A stretch of DNA of 54,590 nucleotides from Candidatus Omnitrophota bacterium (GCA_015233405.1 JADFXT010000003.1:1-54590), one strand, 5' to 3'; shown: positions 1-9,986, numbered from the stretch's first letter. Numbers and translations: made by a program. Notes: a model not told the origin generated them from the letters alone.

Positions 1-134
1 CCGAAATCTTTTGCCTGCCTGTCGGCAGTGCAGGTCGGGAATCCATGCCTTCAAAACTTCTGGAGCCCCGCCTAAACATTGCGGGGATGACACTTGTTTT
101 ATATCATTCAGGAATGACAATTATTTTGTATCAT
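1..134. repeat. Dispersed palindromic repeat block (left edge)
   Basis: This stretch holds copies of the two hairpin units found through the left part of the window. One unit runs from a cccgaaatct core to a tcgggaatcca arm. The other is a ccccgcct...gcggggatgaca hairpin. Degenerate half copies follow, with tcattcaggaatgacaa near 106-122. The block is cut by the window edge and lies just downstream of the histidine kinase stop codon. The plus-strand reading frame crossing it is an artefact of repeats plus antisense kinase sequence. Confidence 0.8.
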
Positions 135-161
135 TCAAAAAAAACGATGGCTCATAAACCT

Positions 162-3100
162 TTAAACAGCTTCCTCCAATGGCAATGTGATCTTGATGGT
201 CGTCCCCTCGCCGAGGGTGCTATCCATGTCGATCTTGCCTTTATGGTTATTGATAATACCGTAGCTGATCGACAATCCCAATCCTGTCCCTTTGCCAACT
301 TCTTTAGTCGTAAAAAATGGTTCAAAGACTTTTTTCCTGATCTCCTCGCTGACGCCCATGCCGTTATCAGTAAAAGAAGCAACGATACTGTTTATTTCTT
401 TCTGATGCGCTACAGAAATCACAAGTTTTTTCTGATACCCAGCCAAGGCAACCTTGCCCTGAGAAATCTGCTCTTGTTTATCGTCCATAGCATCGCGGGC
501 ATTCGTGATCATGTTGATCCATACCTGCTCGAGCTGATGAGGTTCTCCAAGGGGTCGAGGTAAATCCAGCGGAATGTTCTTAACGACTTCCACTTCATGA
601 AGCCTAAGTTGTTCCCCTAAAAGAAGCAATGCCGAATCAATGGTTTCCGCGAGATCGACATGTTGAGAAGGACGAATTTCTTGACGAGCAAAGGCGCGGA
701 TATGCTGAATGGTCTTTGTCATTCTGGTAATGCACGCCTCAATGTCTTTGATGCCTTCTTCCAGAGTTGCTTCAGTCAAGACTTTCTTTTGCATAAATTT
801 CTTAAACGTGGTGACGACCAGTGAAATCCCGCCAAGGGGCTGATTGATTTCATGCGCCAATCCTGTGGCCATTTCACCTAAAGTCGCGAGCTTGTCGGTC
901 TGCACCAATTTAATCTTCATCTGCTCCATGTTCTCTTCGGACAATTTCTTGCTGGTCAACTCCCAAACAATATCAGCCAGATAAGAAAGACGCCCTATGT
1001 CATCCTGATCATAATCTTTAGGCTTATTGCCAACACCTAAAATTGCAACAACTTTACCTTCACGGAATATCGGCACAACAAGCTCGCGGACGACCTCAGC
1101 ATGACCTTCCGGCATCCCGCGCTTGTTCGGCAACGACTTGTAATCGTTATGGATGACCGGTTTGCCTTCACGCACACAGTCTACCCAGACCCCGGCTTTG
1201 TCCATGCTGTAATGGGAACCTTCGCCTGCCGCAGTACAAAAATCTTTTTTCGTTCGCGTAGACCAAGCCTGCAGTGAAATATTTTTCTGGTCGGCTTCAA
1301 TAAAATGGTAGAAGCTGATCTTACTCTCCGATATTTTTTCAATTTCATCGAGCGACAATTGTAGAAATTCATTTAAGGGATGCTGACCCACAGATTGGAC
1401 AAGCCGCATGCGGACTTGCAGAAGCTCCGCAGAACGTTTGCGTTCGGTAATATCGCGGAAAGAAACAACGATCCCGATGATCTTTTCATTCTCAATTAAT
1501 GGAACAGAACTGAATTCAACAGGAAAACATGTTCCGTCCTTTCGCCAGTAATATTCTTCACCGTGGCGAGCTTGTCCATCTTGCAAAGTTTTGTAATTCG
1601 GACATTCGGCGTCTAAATAAGGAGTTCCGTCAGGATGAGAATGATGCCAAAGAGAATGGCTGTCTTTACCGATAAATTCTTCTTCTTCTTCTTCTTCTTC
1701 TTCTTCTTCTATATACCCGAGCATTTTGAGCGCCTGGGCATTCACAAAAGTGTGTCTCCCTTTAATATCCAGCCCGAAGATGCCTTCACCCGTCGAGGAC
1801 AAAATCGATTCCAGCTTCCGAGCGGCCTGCTCGAACCTGGCCCGCATTTCATTATTATCATCAAGCATGCTCGAGAGAATTTCGTGCGACTTGCGTGATT
1901 CTTCTAAGGTCTCTTCTAATTTCTGAGCTTGCTCTTTAAGGCGTTCTTGAGTTTCTATAAGCCGCCGTTCGTCCTGTTTTTGTTTGGTCAGATCAAGCCA
2001 AACGCAATAAAGGATCTGCTTGCCCTTAACTGAAACAGGCGTCAAAGATACCTGGACGGGAAAATCTTCACCGCTGGCCTTACGATGCATCCATTCAAAT
2101 TGATGGAACCCTTTTTCATAAGCAAGGCGTATCATCTCGTCAGCTTTTTCCACAGAACTTCTTCCATCGGGCTGGATGGGCGGTGAAAGTTCAGACGGAT
2201 GGGTCTTCACAAACTCTTCTCGCGTGGGATAGCCTAACATGCGGGTGGCAGTTTCATTGGCGTCCACAAATGTATTCTCACTAATAAGAAGAACCGCGTC
2301 CTTCGACGCATAAAAGACATCAAAAAATCTTCGCTCGCTTTCATCGAGCGCCTTCTCGATCTTTTTGCGTGCCTCGATCTCGTTATTAAGTAGCGTTATC
2401 GAAGCGGTTGTCTTTTTTAAATTCGAGGTCATAATATCAAACGCCCGAGAAAGTTGCCCGACCTCATCCCGTGTGGAAATGGCCACTTTATAATCGAGAT
2501 TTCCACCGCCGACGACCTCCGCCCCTTTACTAAGTTTCTGAAGAGGCTCAGAAATATTCTTTACAATGTAGCCATAAACGCCCCAGACCGTCGAAAGGGT
2601 AATCAATAAGACCCAGAAAAAGATCCACTGTAGCATCACCAACGGCGCAAAGGCTTCTCTGGTATTCATCTCAGCTAAAATAATCCAATGATTTTCGGGA
2701 AGATATTCATACGAGCCAAGGACCTTGACGCCACGATAATCAGAAAAAATATCCATAGACGCATTAAGGCCCTGAGCATCTTTCCGTTCTAAGGCAAGCC
2801 TTGCGTTTTGTGTATCAACCTTTTGTTTTAAGAATGTATCTTTCAGATAGCGGGAAGGTGTGATCATATACCCGTACTTATTGATGATATAGATCTCTCC
2901 TGTCTCCCCCAACCCTGTCGTGTCTGTAATAATATTATTGAGGTCATCTAACTTGATCCTCGCGACAAGTACGCCCAAAAGAACATCCCGGCTCTCCTCA
3001 AAAAGCGGCACCGATACGGCCATTAAAGGTTGTTTTTTTGTCACGGAAAAATAAGCGTCCTTGATGAAGACGCCTTTTTGCCCGCCGAGAAAATAGGCAT

Positions 3101-3503
3101 CGGTGGATTTGTCCTGCCCTAAACTGCTTTCATCGCTGGAGGCCACGATCCGGCCCGAGGAATCAAGGAGCATATATTCATAGACCAGATCGTCGGCTGA
3201 CTTCTTGTTTTTTAAAAGTTTGTTCGCATTTAAAACCGCATCATTATAGCCGGGGTCATCCTTAGCCATTTTAAGCAGTTTCGGAAGCACCACGCTCTTT
3301 GAGGCCTGAACGACCGAAGACTTGAGCATCCTAAAATAAGTTTCAATGTGATTTTTACGGGCGTGAAGGTTAGCCTTAAGGTTCGTGGAGATGGACTTGG
3401 TCAAAGCTCCGCTGAAATTCCAATAAATAATACTGGCAGAAACCGCAATGACGAGAATCGAAGCGGCAAAAAAAACAAGGCGAATTTTGTTAGCAATTTT
3501 CAT
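162..3503 (-). CDS. Membrane sensor histidine kinase (dCache-HAMP-PAS-PAS-GAF-HisKA-HATPase)
   Basis: Large inner-membrane sensor kinase of about 1113 residues. In order: TM helix (about 8-30), periplasmic double-Cache-like domain (35-290), TM helix (293-316), HAMP (317-370), PAS (391-510), PAS (566-690), GAF (698-855), HisKA with phosphoacceptor His near 886 in [12 protein letters not shown], and HATPase_c with an N box ([12 protein letters not shown]), DNGMG and GTGLGLSIS. There is no receiver domain, so it should phosphorylate a separate partner; response regulators lie at 14.1-17.9 kb. I prefer the ATG at 3503 because GAGAGA sits 7 nt upstream; an ATG at 3509 in the same frame is too close to it. 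A run of 11 Glu interrupts the second PAS domain. Ligand unknown. Confidence 0.93.
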   Translation of the reverse strand: MKIANKIRLVFFAASILVIAVSASIIYWNFSGALTKSISTNLKANLHARKNHIETYFRMLKSSVVQASKSVVLPKLLKMAKDDPGYNDAVLNANKLLKNKKSADDLVYEYMLLDSSGRIVASSDESSLGQDKSTDAYFLGGQKGVFIKDAYFSVTKKQPLMAVSVPLFEESRDVLLGVLVARIKLDDLNNIITDTTGLGETGEIYIINKYGYMITPSRYLKDTFLKQKVDTQNARLALERKDAQGLNASMDIFSDYRGVKVLGSYEYLPENHWIILAEMNTREAFAPLVMLQWIFFWVLLITLSTVWGVYGYIVKNISEPLQKLSKGAEVVGGGNLDYKVAISTRDEVGQLSRAFDIMTSNLKKTTASITLLNNEIEARKKIEKALDESERRFFDVFYASKDAVLLISENTFVDANETATRMLGYPTREEFVKTHPSELSPPIQPDGRSSVEKADEMIRLAYEKGFHQFEWMHRKASGEDFPVQVSLTPVSVKGKQILYCVWLDLTKQKQDERRLIETQERLKEQAQKLEETLEESRKSHEILSSMLDDNNEMRARFEQAARKLESILSSTGEGIFGLDIKGRHTFVNAQALKMLGYIEEEEEEEEEEEFIGKDSHSLWHHSHPDGTPYLDAECPNYKTLQDGQARHGEEYYWRKDGTCFPVEFSSVPLIENEKIIGIVVSFRDITERKRSAELLQVRMRLVQSVGQHPLNEFLQLSLDEIEKISESKISFYHFIEADQKNISLQAWSTRTKKDFCTAAGEGSHYSMDKAGVWVDCVREGKPVIHNDYKSLPNKRGMPEGHAEVVRELVVPIFREGKVVAILGVGNKPKDYDQDDIGRLSYLADIVWELTSKKLSEENMEQMKIKLVQTDKLATLGEMATGLAHEINQPLGGISLVVTTFKKFMQKKVLTEATLEEGIKDIEACITRMTKTIQHIRAFARQEIRPSQHVDLAETIDSALLLLGEQLRLHEVEVVKNIPLDLPRPLGEPHQLEQVWINMITNARDAMDDKQEQISQGKVALAGYQKKLVISVAHQKEINSIVASFTDNGMGVSEEIRKKVFEPFFTTKEVGKGTGLGLSISYGIINNHKGKIDMDSTLGEGTTIKITLPLEEAV
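1677..1710. repeat. (TTC)n trinucleotide microsatellite inside kinase gene
   Basis: An uninterrupted TTC/GAA run of about 11 units encodes 11 consecutive glutamates (about residues 601-611) in the second PAS domain of the sensor kinase. Slippage would change the tract by whole codons and keep the frame. The tract sits just after a MLGY motif, where PAS domains normally have a short acidic stretch before the F helix, so it looks like expansion of an existing Glu-rich turn. Confidence 0.9.
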
Positions 3504-3520
3504 AAACATTCTCTCGATAG

Positions 3521-3652
3521 TGGATCCCCGACTAATTCATTCGGGGATGACAACATTTTTCCCATTCGGGGATGACAATCGTTACGCTTAGTTGTCATTC
3601 CCGAAATCTTTACCCCTAGCTGTCATTCCCGAACGCTTCTGTCGGGAATCCA
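3521..3652. repeat. Dispersed palindromic repeat block
   Basis: Contains a ggatccccgactaattcattcggggatgaca-type hairpin unit, a second half copy (cattcggggatgaca), then tgtcattcccgaa units ending in tcgggaatcca. Arms such as ATCCCCGA and TCGGGGAT are self-complementary, so each unit can fold into a hairpin. It fills the gap between the kinase start and the GIY-YIG gene. Confidence 0.85.
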
Positions 3653-3655
3653 TTT

Positions 3656-3940
3656 TTAACTTAAATCTACGTACAAATCTTTCCACTCGGGATTATTCTT
3701 CTCAATCAACCTAATCTTCCACTGCCGATTCCATTTTTTCAACTGTTTTTCTCGTCCAATAGCGCTTCCAACACTATCTGTTGTTTCAAAATAAACCAAA
3801 TTATAAACACAATATTTCTCTGTAAATCCTTTGATAAAATTATTTTTATGCTCATACACCCGTCTTAATAAATCATTTGTCACACCGATATACAATGTTC
3901 CATGTTTTTGACTAGCTAAAATATAAACATAATATTGCAT
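3656..3940 (-). CDS. Small GIY-YIG endonuclease domain protein, copy 1
   Basis: Stand-alone GIY-YIG nuclease of 94 residues, the usual length of the UPF0213/YhbQ-like class. The N-terminus has the paired motifs VYIL and LYIGVTNDL, then the arginine and histidine of RRVYEH. The catalytic glutamate is probably in REKQLKKW. It is flanked on both sides by the palindromic repeat family and has a close paralogue at 9449-9733 (about 82 of 94 residues identical, counted by eye). Genes like this are known beside such repeats in other genomes, and a role in repeat processing or spread is plausible but unproven. No other mobility gene is present. Confidence 0.9.
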   Translation of the reverse strand: MQYYVYILASQKHGTLYIGVTNDLLRRVYEHKNNFIKGFTEKYCVYNLVYFETTDSVGSAIGREKQLKKWNRQWKIRLIEKNNPEWKDLYVDLS

Positions 3941-3945
3941 ATATG

Positions 3946-4076
3946 TGGATCCCCGACTAATTCATTCGGGGATGACAACATTTTTCCCATTCGGGGATGA
4001 CAGCATTTTTTTACCCGTTCGGGGATGACAACATTTTTTCCCATTCGCGGATGACAATTATTTTATCATTCAGGGA
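3946..4076. repeat. Dispersed palindromic repeat block with tandem half units
   Basis: Upstream of GIY-YIG copy 1. It begins with the same tgtggatccccgacta... hairpin that stands upstream of copy 2, then has about four tandem half units of the form cattcggggatgacaacattttttc with a period of 26-29 bp that decay to the right. The shared junction shows that the GIY-YIG gene and its 5' repeat duplicated as one unit. Confidence 0.85.
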
Positions 4077-4084
4077 TGATAATC

Positions 4085-5059
4085 CTAGTACAAATCCTCC
4101 AATAACGTACGGTTGATGAATTTTGCTGCGTCCGGTTTCTTAAAAATCCTACCGTTCGCTAATTTAACCGCAACGATCGCGGTAAACGCGTCGGACCATT
4201 CTTTTGCTTCCGACGGATTTCGCTGCTTTTCATAATCCGACCACGCAAGCCCTTCAACCTGCTTTCGATATTCATCCGGCGTCACCTTATAATACTTGGC
4301 AATAATTCCGCTCGCCTCAACAGGGTTCATTTTGTAATATTGTAGCGCCTTAAACCAGCCGCGCATTAGTTTTTTCACTAATTCCGGATTCTTCTCTAGC
4401 AGATCTTTCCTGACATTTAAGGTATCAATAATGATGCCTGGATTTTCTTTGGAACTTGTCAGAATATGCGCGCCCGGCTTTTTTAGGGCCTCCGACACTT
4501 GCGGTTCCCAGGTGACGCAGGCATCGGACAAGCCATTTAAAAAGGCTTGCGCAACTTCCTCGGGGCGCTGAGGGACAATGGTCAAAGCATTTAACGGCAA
4601 GCCATGCTTATAAAATAGCGTCGATATAAATGTGTCACCCACATCATCTCGGGCTAAAGCGACCTTTTTTCCCGCCAAGTCTTCCAAGGTTTTGATGCCT
4701 TCATTGGCGACGATCGCATCCGCGCCAAAAGACATATCGAGCTCCATAACAGTCGCAATCGGCGTATCTTGAGCCGCTTTGGAAACAAGCAAGTCCATTG
4801 TTGCTGCTTCGCAATCTAGCATCCCCTGTTTAAAAGCATCGCGCCGCGCTGAATCCAATTGTTCGTCGATAAAGATAAGATCTACGCCCTCTTCTTTAAA
4901 AAATCCTTTTTCTTGGGCGAGATAAAATGGGCCGTAACCGATCCATTCTTGAGCAGCAATGGTCAAACGCGTCAGCTTCGGCTCCGCAGATTTTAATCCG
5001 CAACCGGCAATCGTTGTCGCCAGAAAAACTAAAAAAAATAAAAATATTCGTTTTATCAC
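4085..5059 (-). CDS. ABC-type substrate-binding lipoprotein, NMT1/SsuA-like
   Basis: Periplasmic binding protein of the NMT1/THI5/SsuA class, about 324 residues. I choose the GTG start at 5059 because AGGAG lies 5-6 nt upstream and it gives a clean lipoprotein signal (hydrophobic stretch, then lipobox TTIAGC). The open frame continues upstream to 5101 only because it reads through a repeat. Family features include WIGYGPFYLAQEKGFF, a glycine-rich hinge and a C-terminal helical region. No permease or ATPase gene is nearby, so it may be an orphan that presents a ligand to one of the neighbouring Cache receptors. Substrate unknown; family members bind thiamine precursors, sulfonates, nitrate or aromatic compounds. 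Confidence 0.88.
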   Translation of the reverse strand: MIKRIFLFFLVFLATTIAGCGLKSAEPKLTRLTIAAQEWIGYGPFYLAQEKGFFKEEGVDLIFIDEQLDSARRDAFKQGMLDCEAATMDLLVSKAAQDTPIATVMELDMSFGADAIVANEGIKTLEDLAGKKVALARDDVGDTFISTLFYKHGLPLNALTIVPQRPEEVAQAFLNGLSDACVTWEPQVSEALKKPGAHILTSSKENPGIIIDTLNVRKDLLEKNPELVKKLMRGWFKALQYYKMNPVEASGIIAKYYKVTPDEYRKQVEGLAWSDYEKQRNPSEAKEWSDAFTAIVAVKLANGRIFKKPDAAKFINRTLLEDLY

Positions 5060-5069
5060 ATTATCTCCT

Positions 5070-5566
5070 GGATCCCCGACTAACCCATTCGGGGATGACA
5101 ATTATTTTATATCATTCAAAGATGGCAATCATTTTATATCCTTCGGGGAAGACAACTCTTTTTACTCCACACTGCTGTCATTCCCGCAATCTTTACCCCT
5201 AGTTGTCATTCCCTAAATCTTGCCTCCAGTTGTCATTCCCGAAATCTTTACCCCTAATTGTCATTCCCTAAATCTTGCCTCCAGTTGTCATTCCCAAAAG
5301 ATTACCCCTTCTGTCATTCCCGAAATCTTTACCCCTAATTGTCATTCCCTAAATCTTGCCTCCAGTTGTCATTCCCGAAATCTTTTATCGGGAATCCACG
5401 CCTTAACCTTTGTGGTTCCCCGACCAACCCATTCGGGGATGACAATTATTAGTCTGTTGTCATTCCCAAAATCTTTACCCCTAATTGTCATTCCCGCAAT
5501 CTTTAGGCGGGAATCCATAAATGCTTTTACCCCCTGGATCCCCGCTTTCGCGAGGATGACAACTTT
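5070..5566. repeat. Largest palindromic repeat array
   Basis: About 500 bp without a gene. It holds one ggatccccgactaacc...cggggatgaca hairpin, at least ten tandem units of the form tgtcattcccgaaatctttacccctaa or cctaaatcttgcctccag, more complete hairpins, and a final ggatccccgctttcgcgaggatgaca unit. Period is roughly 25-28 bp. The repeats are not separated by unique spacers, so this is not a CRISPR array. Open frames here are repeat translations. Confidence 0.9.
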
Positions 5567-5577
5567 AATTTGAAAAA

Positions 5578-8500
5578 CTATTTTCCCTTTTCCTTCTTCA
5601 GTTTTTCGATTTCTTTCTTTAACTCAAGGATGCGCTCTTCTCTGCCCACACTCGCGTCACGAAAAACTTTCAAATCATTCATCCGCGCGCGCAATTCTTC
5701 TTCCACTTTCCTGCGCTCGGTAATGTCCCTCGCGATGGCAATCACATGTTGCGGATGTTCCGGCCCGAGGGCAGAAAAACGGATCTCAACCGGAAAGACC
5801 GAACCATCTTTTCTTTTATGAACACCTACAATCAGGGCTTTCTTTTCCTCAACAACTTGACGATGAACTTCTTCAATATCGTCGGGCTTAAGATGAATTT
5901 CAATGTCCTTCGCAGATAACTGCAACAGTTCTTCCTTGCTGTATCCAAGGTCATAACAGGCCTGTTGATTACAATTTATAATCCGTCCACTCTTAAGATC
6001 AACGACATAGATCGCATCGCCGGCAAGATCAATATAACATTTTAATTCCTGTTCGCTTAACCGTAGGGATTCCTCCATATTCTTTCGCTCAGTGATATCA
6101 ACGACAATCCCTGCTATGCGACGAATAGTGCCTGATGAATCGAGTTTGGGTTGTCCAGTCGCCCAGATCCAGCGCACAACCCCATCAACGCGCTGGATAC
6201 GGCATTCGAAGTCCCATTCTGTTTTGTTCTCGATCGCTAACCGAAACTTGTTATCCACCATCTTGCGGTCTTCCAGTAGCACGTGTTCCATAAATTTTTC
6301 ATAAGTCCACGAAGGAAGAAGTTCGGTATAGCCGAATATCCGATCGTGTTCGATCGATCGAAAAGCTGTGTGGTCTATGAGATCGAGGTCCCATGACCCT
6401 ACATGGCTTGCTTGAAGTGAAAAGGATAGACGATCCTGGGCATCCCGTAATGCGTTTTCAATATTCTTCCGCTCGGTAATATCCATTATCATTCCCAACA
6501 GATGATCCTGGCCATTGATATTTACTATTTCCATGGAAACCAGTTGTTCTCTTATTTCTCCTGTCTTCCGACGGATTTTGGCCTCATATTGTTCCACTTG
6601 TCCGCAGCTTTTCAATTCCGAAATCATCCGCGCGCGCTCTTCAGGATAAAGCCAGATGCCAAGCTCACTTGACGAATGTCCGATAATCTCTTCACGGGTA
6701 TAACCAACGATCTTAAGAAAGGAATCATTAACATCGACGAATTTATTATCTGACACCCGGCTAAGACCCGTACCAATGGGGTTGACGCGAAAGATGGTTG
6801 AAAAACGATCTTCGCTGTCCCGTAAAGCCTGCTCCGCGTTCTTACGTTCAGTGATGACGTCAAATAAGGACACAAAATAATTTTTCTCAGGGCTGTAGAC
6901 GGAGACGGAAAACCATTGTTTTAAAGATTCCACGTATCTTTCAAACCGTTCAGCTTTCCCGGTTAAAGCGACCCTGCCATAAATATCGAACAGTTGAGGA
7001 TCCATCTTTTGAATATCTGGAACAACTTCGGAGACTTTTTTCCCAACGACATCTTTAAGCCCCGTCAATGACTCAAAGGCGTTGTTAACACTTAGATAAA
7101 TAAAATCCTGCGGCCGGCCCTGCTCGTCAAACAGCATTTCGCAATACGCAAATCCGTTTAACATATTCTCAAAGAGCGAACGATAAAGGAGTTCACTTTC
7201 CCGTATCTTCTCCTCGGCTCGTCTGCGAATAGTAATGTCAAAGGCAAAATGCATGTAAAGGTTGTCGGAGATCGGGATCCAGTGGGCATCCCAGACAACT
7301 CCGCCGGCTTCGACTTCAAGATGCTGGGCCTTGCCGGTCGACCAGAGGGCAGGAGCCATGCACCAGGGACAAGGTTTATCCTGCTGGCCCCATGTGCTAA
7401 AACAACACTTGCCTGGAATAGCTCCAACATCGACGCCCGCTTTATTCGACGCAACGATCTCACGAGTAAAAGGCCTAAGAAGAAGAGCCGTGCCGGGAAA
7501 GGAATCCAAAAGAATCTGATTCAGCCTATTTTTTTCCTGTAACGCTTCATCCGCTTTCTTGCTCTCGGTGATATCCATAAATACCGTGGCGAACTGTCTT
7601 CTTGATATCGAAAAAGCGGAGATCAGAAAATGTTTGTTCATCGGAGGAAAATAAGTTTCAAACCTGATAGACTCTCCGGTCTCAGCGACTTTAGCATATT
7701 GCTCTAAAAACGGCGGTTCGTTAGCCCCATAGAGTTTTGAGGCCAAACTTCCGACGGCCTTATCCCGAGAAATCCCTGTAATCTCCTCAAAAGATAAATT
7801 GGCATCAAGAATACGGTAATCGACCACTCGTCCTGATTCATCTGTGACAATTTCATGAAGGCAAATACCTGAAATGCTCGAGGCAAATAAAGCCGCATAT
7901 CTTTTCTGACTTTCCTGCGCAAGTTCTTCCGCTTTTTTGATGTCGGTAATATCCCTGGTGATACAATAAAGCATTTTATCGTCGACGAATGGAGTTGCTG
8001 TCCATAGCAGATGCCGAATAGTTCCATCTTTGTGAAGATATCGGTTCTCGAAATTGATAGTCTTATGCCCAGCTCGAAGATGAGCCATTTCAGCAATAGT
8101 TTTCTGCTGATCCTCCGGATGAACAAAACTTAAAAATGGTTTAGCTAAAAGTTCTTCGCTCGTATAGCCGAGCACTCTTTCCCAAGAAGGATTGATGAGC
8201 TTCAAGTAACCATCCATTCCGGCAATAGAGATCAGATCAAAGGACAGATTGAAGATGCGGTCATATTTTTCCTGCAAAATCTTGCGTTCGGTGATGTCGC
8301 GTCCGACGGACTGGATCTCGGACAATTTACCCTGTTCGTCATAGATGGCCCGATTGACAAACTGCATCCAGTGCAATTCTTCTTTTGCCGAATAAACCCG
8401 GTTCTCGATCTCAACGATGGGATTATGCGGCGATAGGGCCTCCAACTTTTCTCGGATGATTTCAAGGTCGTCGGGATGGGCGTGAGGAAACCATTTATGC

Positions 8501-9198
8501 CCTATCAGATCATTGTAGGACTTTCCAAAAAACTGACAGAAGATATCATTGACGTAGACAACGGTGCCATCGGGTTTAAAGCGGCCAATGATCTCTGTCT
8601 GGGCTTCAATGACACCCCTAAGACGTTCTTCGCTCTCACGCAACTTTCTTTCGGTGCGTTTGACGACCGCTCGAGATTCCTCAAGTTCACGAACCCATTC
8701 CCTCAGGCCCTTTTCTCCCGCGGACCACAAAAGGCGTTCTTCTTCATCGCCTTCCGTATAAAACACATTACCCTTATCAATATCGAATAAAACACTTCTT
8801 CGGGTCGTGCCGCCGACGGATTCGGCCTTGATCTTTATTTTTTTCTTTCGTAACAGTTCAGTCACAGAATCAAGATTATTCTTGGCCGTCGTATCATCTG
8901 AGCGTTTCAGCACATTTCCAGCTCCGACCAAACAGACCTCAAGGTCATTGATATCAGCGCCCAGCACTTCCATTTGTCTTAAAAGCTCGTCGATGGCATT
9001 ACCGGCGTAGCGGGTCTTTTGAGGAGTTTCTTCATGCGGAGAATACCAGGGAAGCATGACATGGGCGAGGCCGCCCACTTTTTTTTGTAAACTATACGCA
9101 GAGACGATCACGCAGGAACCGATCGCGGAAGATTTAAGAAGATCTCCCGCTCTCCCGACGGCAACTTCTCCTGTCATGACGTCTTTGATTTTGGACAT
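5578..9198 (-). CDS. CheD domain fused to eight PAS domains, no output domain
   Basis: Soluble protein of 1206 residues with no TM helix. Residues 1-160 are a CheD-type chemoreceptor glutamine deamidase: GSCV supplies the nucleophile Cys29 and GGLAHVMLP supplies His46, both conserved in CheD. About eight PAS/PAC units follow (roughly 190-1165), many ending in DITERK. PAS4 carries a cysteine cluster (GKCCFSTW...PCPWC). The protein ends in a short coiled coil with VGREERILELKKEIEKL and has no kinase, cyclase, GGDEF or receiver domain. AAGGAA 6 nt before the ATG supports the start. CheD normally acts on MCPs with CheC or CheY, none of which is in this window. A sensor-controlled receptor-modifying enzyme is a reasonable inference. 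Confidence 0.9.
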   Translation of the reverse strand: MSKIKDVMTGEVAVGRAGDLLKSSAIGSCVIVSAYSLQKKVGGLAHVMLPWYSPHEETPQKTRYAGNAIDELLRQMEVLGADINDLEVCLVGAGNVLKRSDDTTAKNNLDSVTELLRKKKIKIKAESVGGTTRRSVLFDIDKGNVFYTEGDEEERLLWSAGEKGLREWVRELEESRAVVKRTERKLRESEERLRGVIEAQTEIIGRFKPDGTVVYVNDIFCQFFGKSYNDLIGHKWFPHAHPDDLEIIREKLEALSPHNPIVEIENRVYSAKEELHWMQFVNRAIYDEQGKLSEIQSVGRDITERKILQEKYDRIFNLSFDLISIAGMDGYLKLINPSWERVLGYTSEELLAKPFLSFVHPEDQQKTIAEMAHLRAGHKTINFENRYLHKDGTIRHLLWTATPFVDDKMLYCITRDITDIKKAEELAQESQKRYAALFASSISGICLHEIVTDESGRVVDYRILDANLSFEEITGISRDKAVGSLASKLYGANEPPFLEQYAKVAETGESIRFETYFPPMNKHFLISAFSISRRQFATVFMDITESKKADEALQEKNRLNQILLDSFPGTALLLRPFTREIVASNKAGVDVGAIPGKCCFSTWGQQDKPCPWCMAPALWSTGKAQHLEVEAGGVVWDAHWIPISDNLYMHFAFDITIRRRAEEKIRESELLYRSLFENMLNGFAYCEMLFDEQGRPQDFIYLSVNNAFESLTGLKDVVGKKVSEVVPDIQKMDPQLFDIYGRVALTGKAERFERYVESLKQWFSVSVYSPEKNYFVSLFDVITERKNAEQALRDSEDRFSTIFRVNPIGTGLSRVSDNKFVDVNDSFLKIVGYTREEIIGHSSSELGIWLYPEERARMISELKSCGQVEQYEAKIRRKTGEIREQLVSMEIVNINGQDHLLGMIMDITERKNIENALRDAQDRLSFSLQASHVGSWDLDLIDHTAFRSIEHDRIFGYTELLPSWTYEKFMEHVLLEDRKMVDNKFRLAIENKTEWDFECRIQRVDGVVRWIWATGQPKLDSSGTIRRIAGIVVDITERKNMEESLRLSEQELKCYIDLAGDAIYVVDLKSGRIINCNQQACYDLGYSKEELLQLSAKDIEIHLKPDDIEEVHRQVVEEKKALIVGVHKRKDGSVFPVEIRFSALGPEHPQHVIAIARDITERRKVEEELRARMNDLKVFRDASVGREERILELKKEIEKLKKEKGK

Positions 9199-9269
9199 GG
9201 GCGGTTCCTTATAGCTATCAGCCTTCAGCTTTCAGCGGGCAGCTCTACCTTTTTTTATTCCCACTTCGC

Positions 9270-9445
9270 TCTTAGTTGTCATTCCCGAAAGTTTCTGCCT
9301 GCCTACCGTCAGGCAGGTCGGGAATCCATGCTTTTAAACCTTCTGGATCCCCGACTAACCCATTCGGGGATGACAATTATCAGTCTGTTGTCATTCCCGC
9401 TTCACACCACGCTGTCATCCCCGCAATCTTTAGGCGGGGATCCAC
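9270..9445. repeat. Dispersed palindromic repeat block
   Basis: Downstream of GIY-YIG copy 2. Contains a tgtcattcccgaaag...gcctgcctaccgtcaggcaggtcgggaatcca hairpin with an extended gcctgcct/aggcaggt inner stem, then a ggatccccgactaacccattcggggatgaca hairpin, and a tgtcatccccgcaatctttaggcggggatcca hairpin. These are the same unit types as at 14709-15070. Confidence 0.85.
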
Positions 9446-9448
9446 GTT

Positions 9449-9733
9449 TCAGCCTAAATCTGCATACAAATCTTTCCATTCTGGATTACTTTTCACAATC
9501 AGCCTAATCTTCCACTGCCTATTCCATTTTTTCAGCTGTTTTTCTCTTGCGATAGCGCTTCCGATGCTATCTGTTGCCTCAAAATAAACTAAATCATGAA
9601 CACGATATTTTTCTGTAAATCCTTTGATAAAATTATTCTTATGTTCATACACCCGTCTTAACAAATCATTCGTCACGCCAATATATAATGTTCCTTCTTT
9701 TTGACTAGCTAAAATATAAACATGATATTGCAT
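9449..9733 (-). CDS. Small GIY-YIG endonuclease domain protein, copy 2
   Basis: 94-residue paralogue of the gene at 3656-3940, differing at about 12 positions. VYIL, LYIGVTNDL, RRVYEH and REKQLKKW are kept, so both copies look catalytically intact. The sequence upstream of the start (cat atgtgtggatccccgac read on the plus strand) matches copy 1, which points to duplication together with its repeat. It sits inside a module bounded by 18-bp inverted repeats. Function as a repeat-associated nuclease is inferred. Confidence 0.9.
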   Translation of the reverse strand: MQYHVYILASQKEGTLYIGVTNDLLRRVYEHKNNFIKGFTEKYRVHDLVYFEATDSIGSAIAREKQLKKWNRQWKIRLIVKSNPEWKDLYADLG

Positions 9734-9739
9734 ATGTGT

Positions 9740-9932
9740 GGATCCCCGACTAACCCATTCGGGGATGACAATTATTTTATATTATTCGAGGATGAAAATT
9801 GTTTTCATTCATTCGAAGATGACAATTGTTTTCATTCATTCGAAGATGACAATTATTTTCATTCATTCAAGAGTGACAATTGTTTTACATTCATTTGAAA
9901 ATGACAATTGCTTTGCATGCATTCAAAGATGA
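9740..9932. repeat. Decaying 27-28 bp tandem array
   Basis: One full ggatccccgactaacccattcggggatgaca hairpin is followed by six tandem units of the form gatgacaattgttttcattcattcgaa, 27-28 bp each. The units diverge progressively to the right, and the gatgaca core lasts longest. This looks like slippage amplification of one arm of the palindromic unit. It is intergenic, and the open frame across it is a repeat translation. Confidence 0.85.
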
Positions 9933-9986
9933 CAAGAAATGAATGAACAAAAAACTGATCGCTGACAGCTGAAGGCTGATAGCTTA

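Larger units (their letters stand above)
9213..9984. repeat. 18-bp perfect inverted repeats bounding a GIY-YIG/repeat module
   Basis: AGCTATCAGCCTTCAGCT at 9213-9230 has its exact reverse complement at 9967-9984. Between them lie only palindromic repeats, GIY-YIG copy 2 and a decaying tandem array. The outer boundaries fall 15 bp before one gene's start codon and 3 bp after the next gene's stop, so the whole 770-bp intergenic module is framed by the pair. A related pair stands at 11662-11739. I see no target-site duplication or transposase, so calling it an inserted module is inference. Confidence 0.6.

Noticed and set aside
45-563. 172-residue plus-strand open frame at the left edge
   Set aside because: It is made of repeat sequence joined to the antisense of the kinase ATPase domain.
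1635-1926. Poly-Phe plus-strand open frames over the TTC repeat
   Set aside because: Antisense translation of the kinase's poly-Glu tract.
5070-5566. Possible CRISPR array
   Set aside because: Units are palindromic and adjacent, with no unique spacers of constant length and no cas genes.
5220-5573. 117-residue open frame in the large repeat array
   Set aside because: Its protein is a translation of the tgtcattccc repeats (CHSxN repeats).
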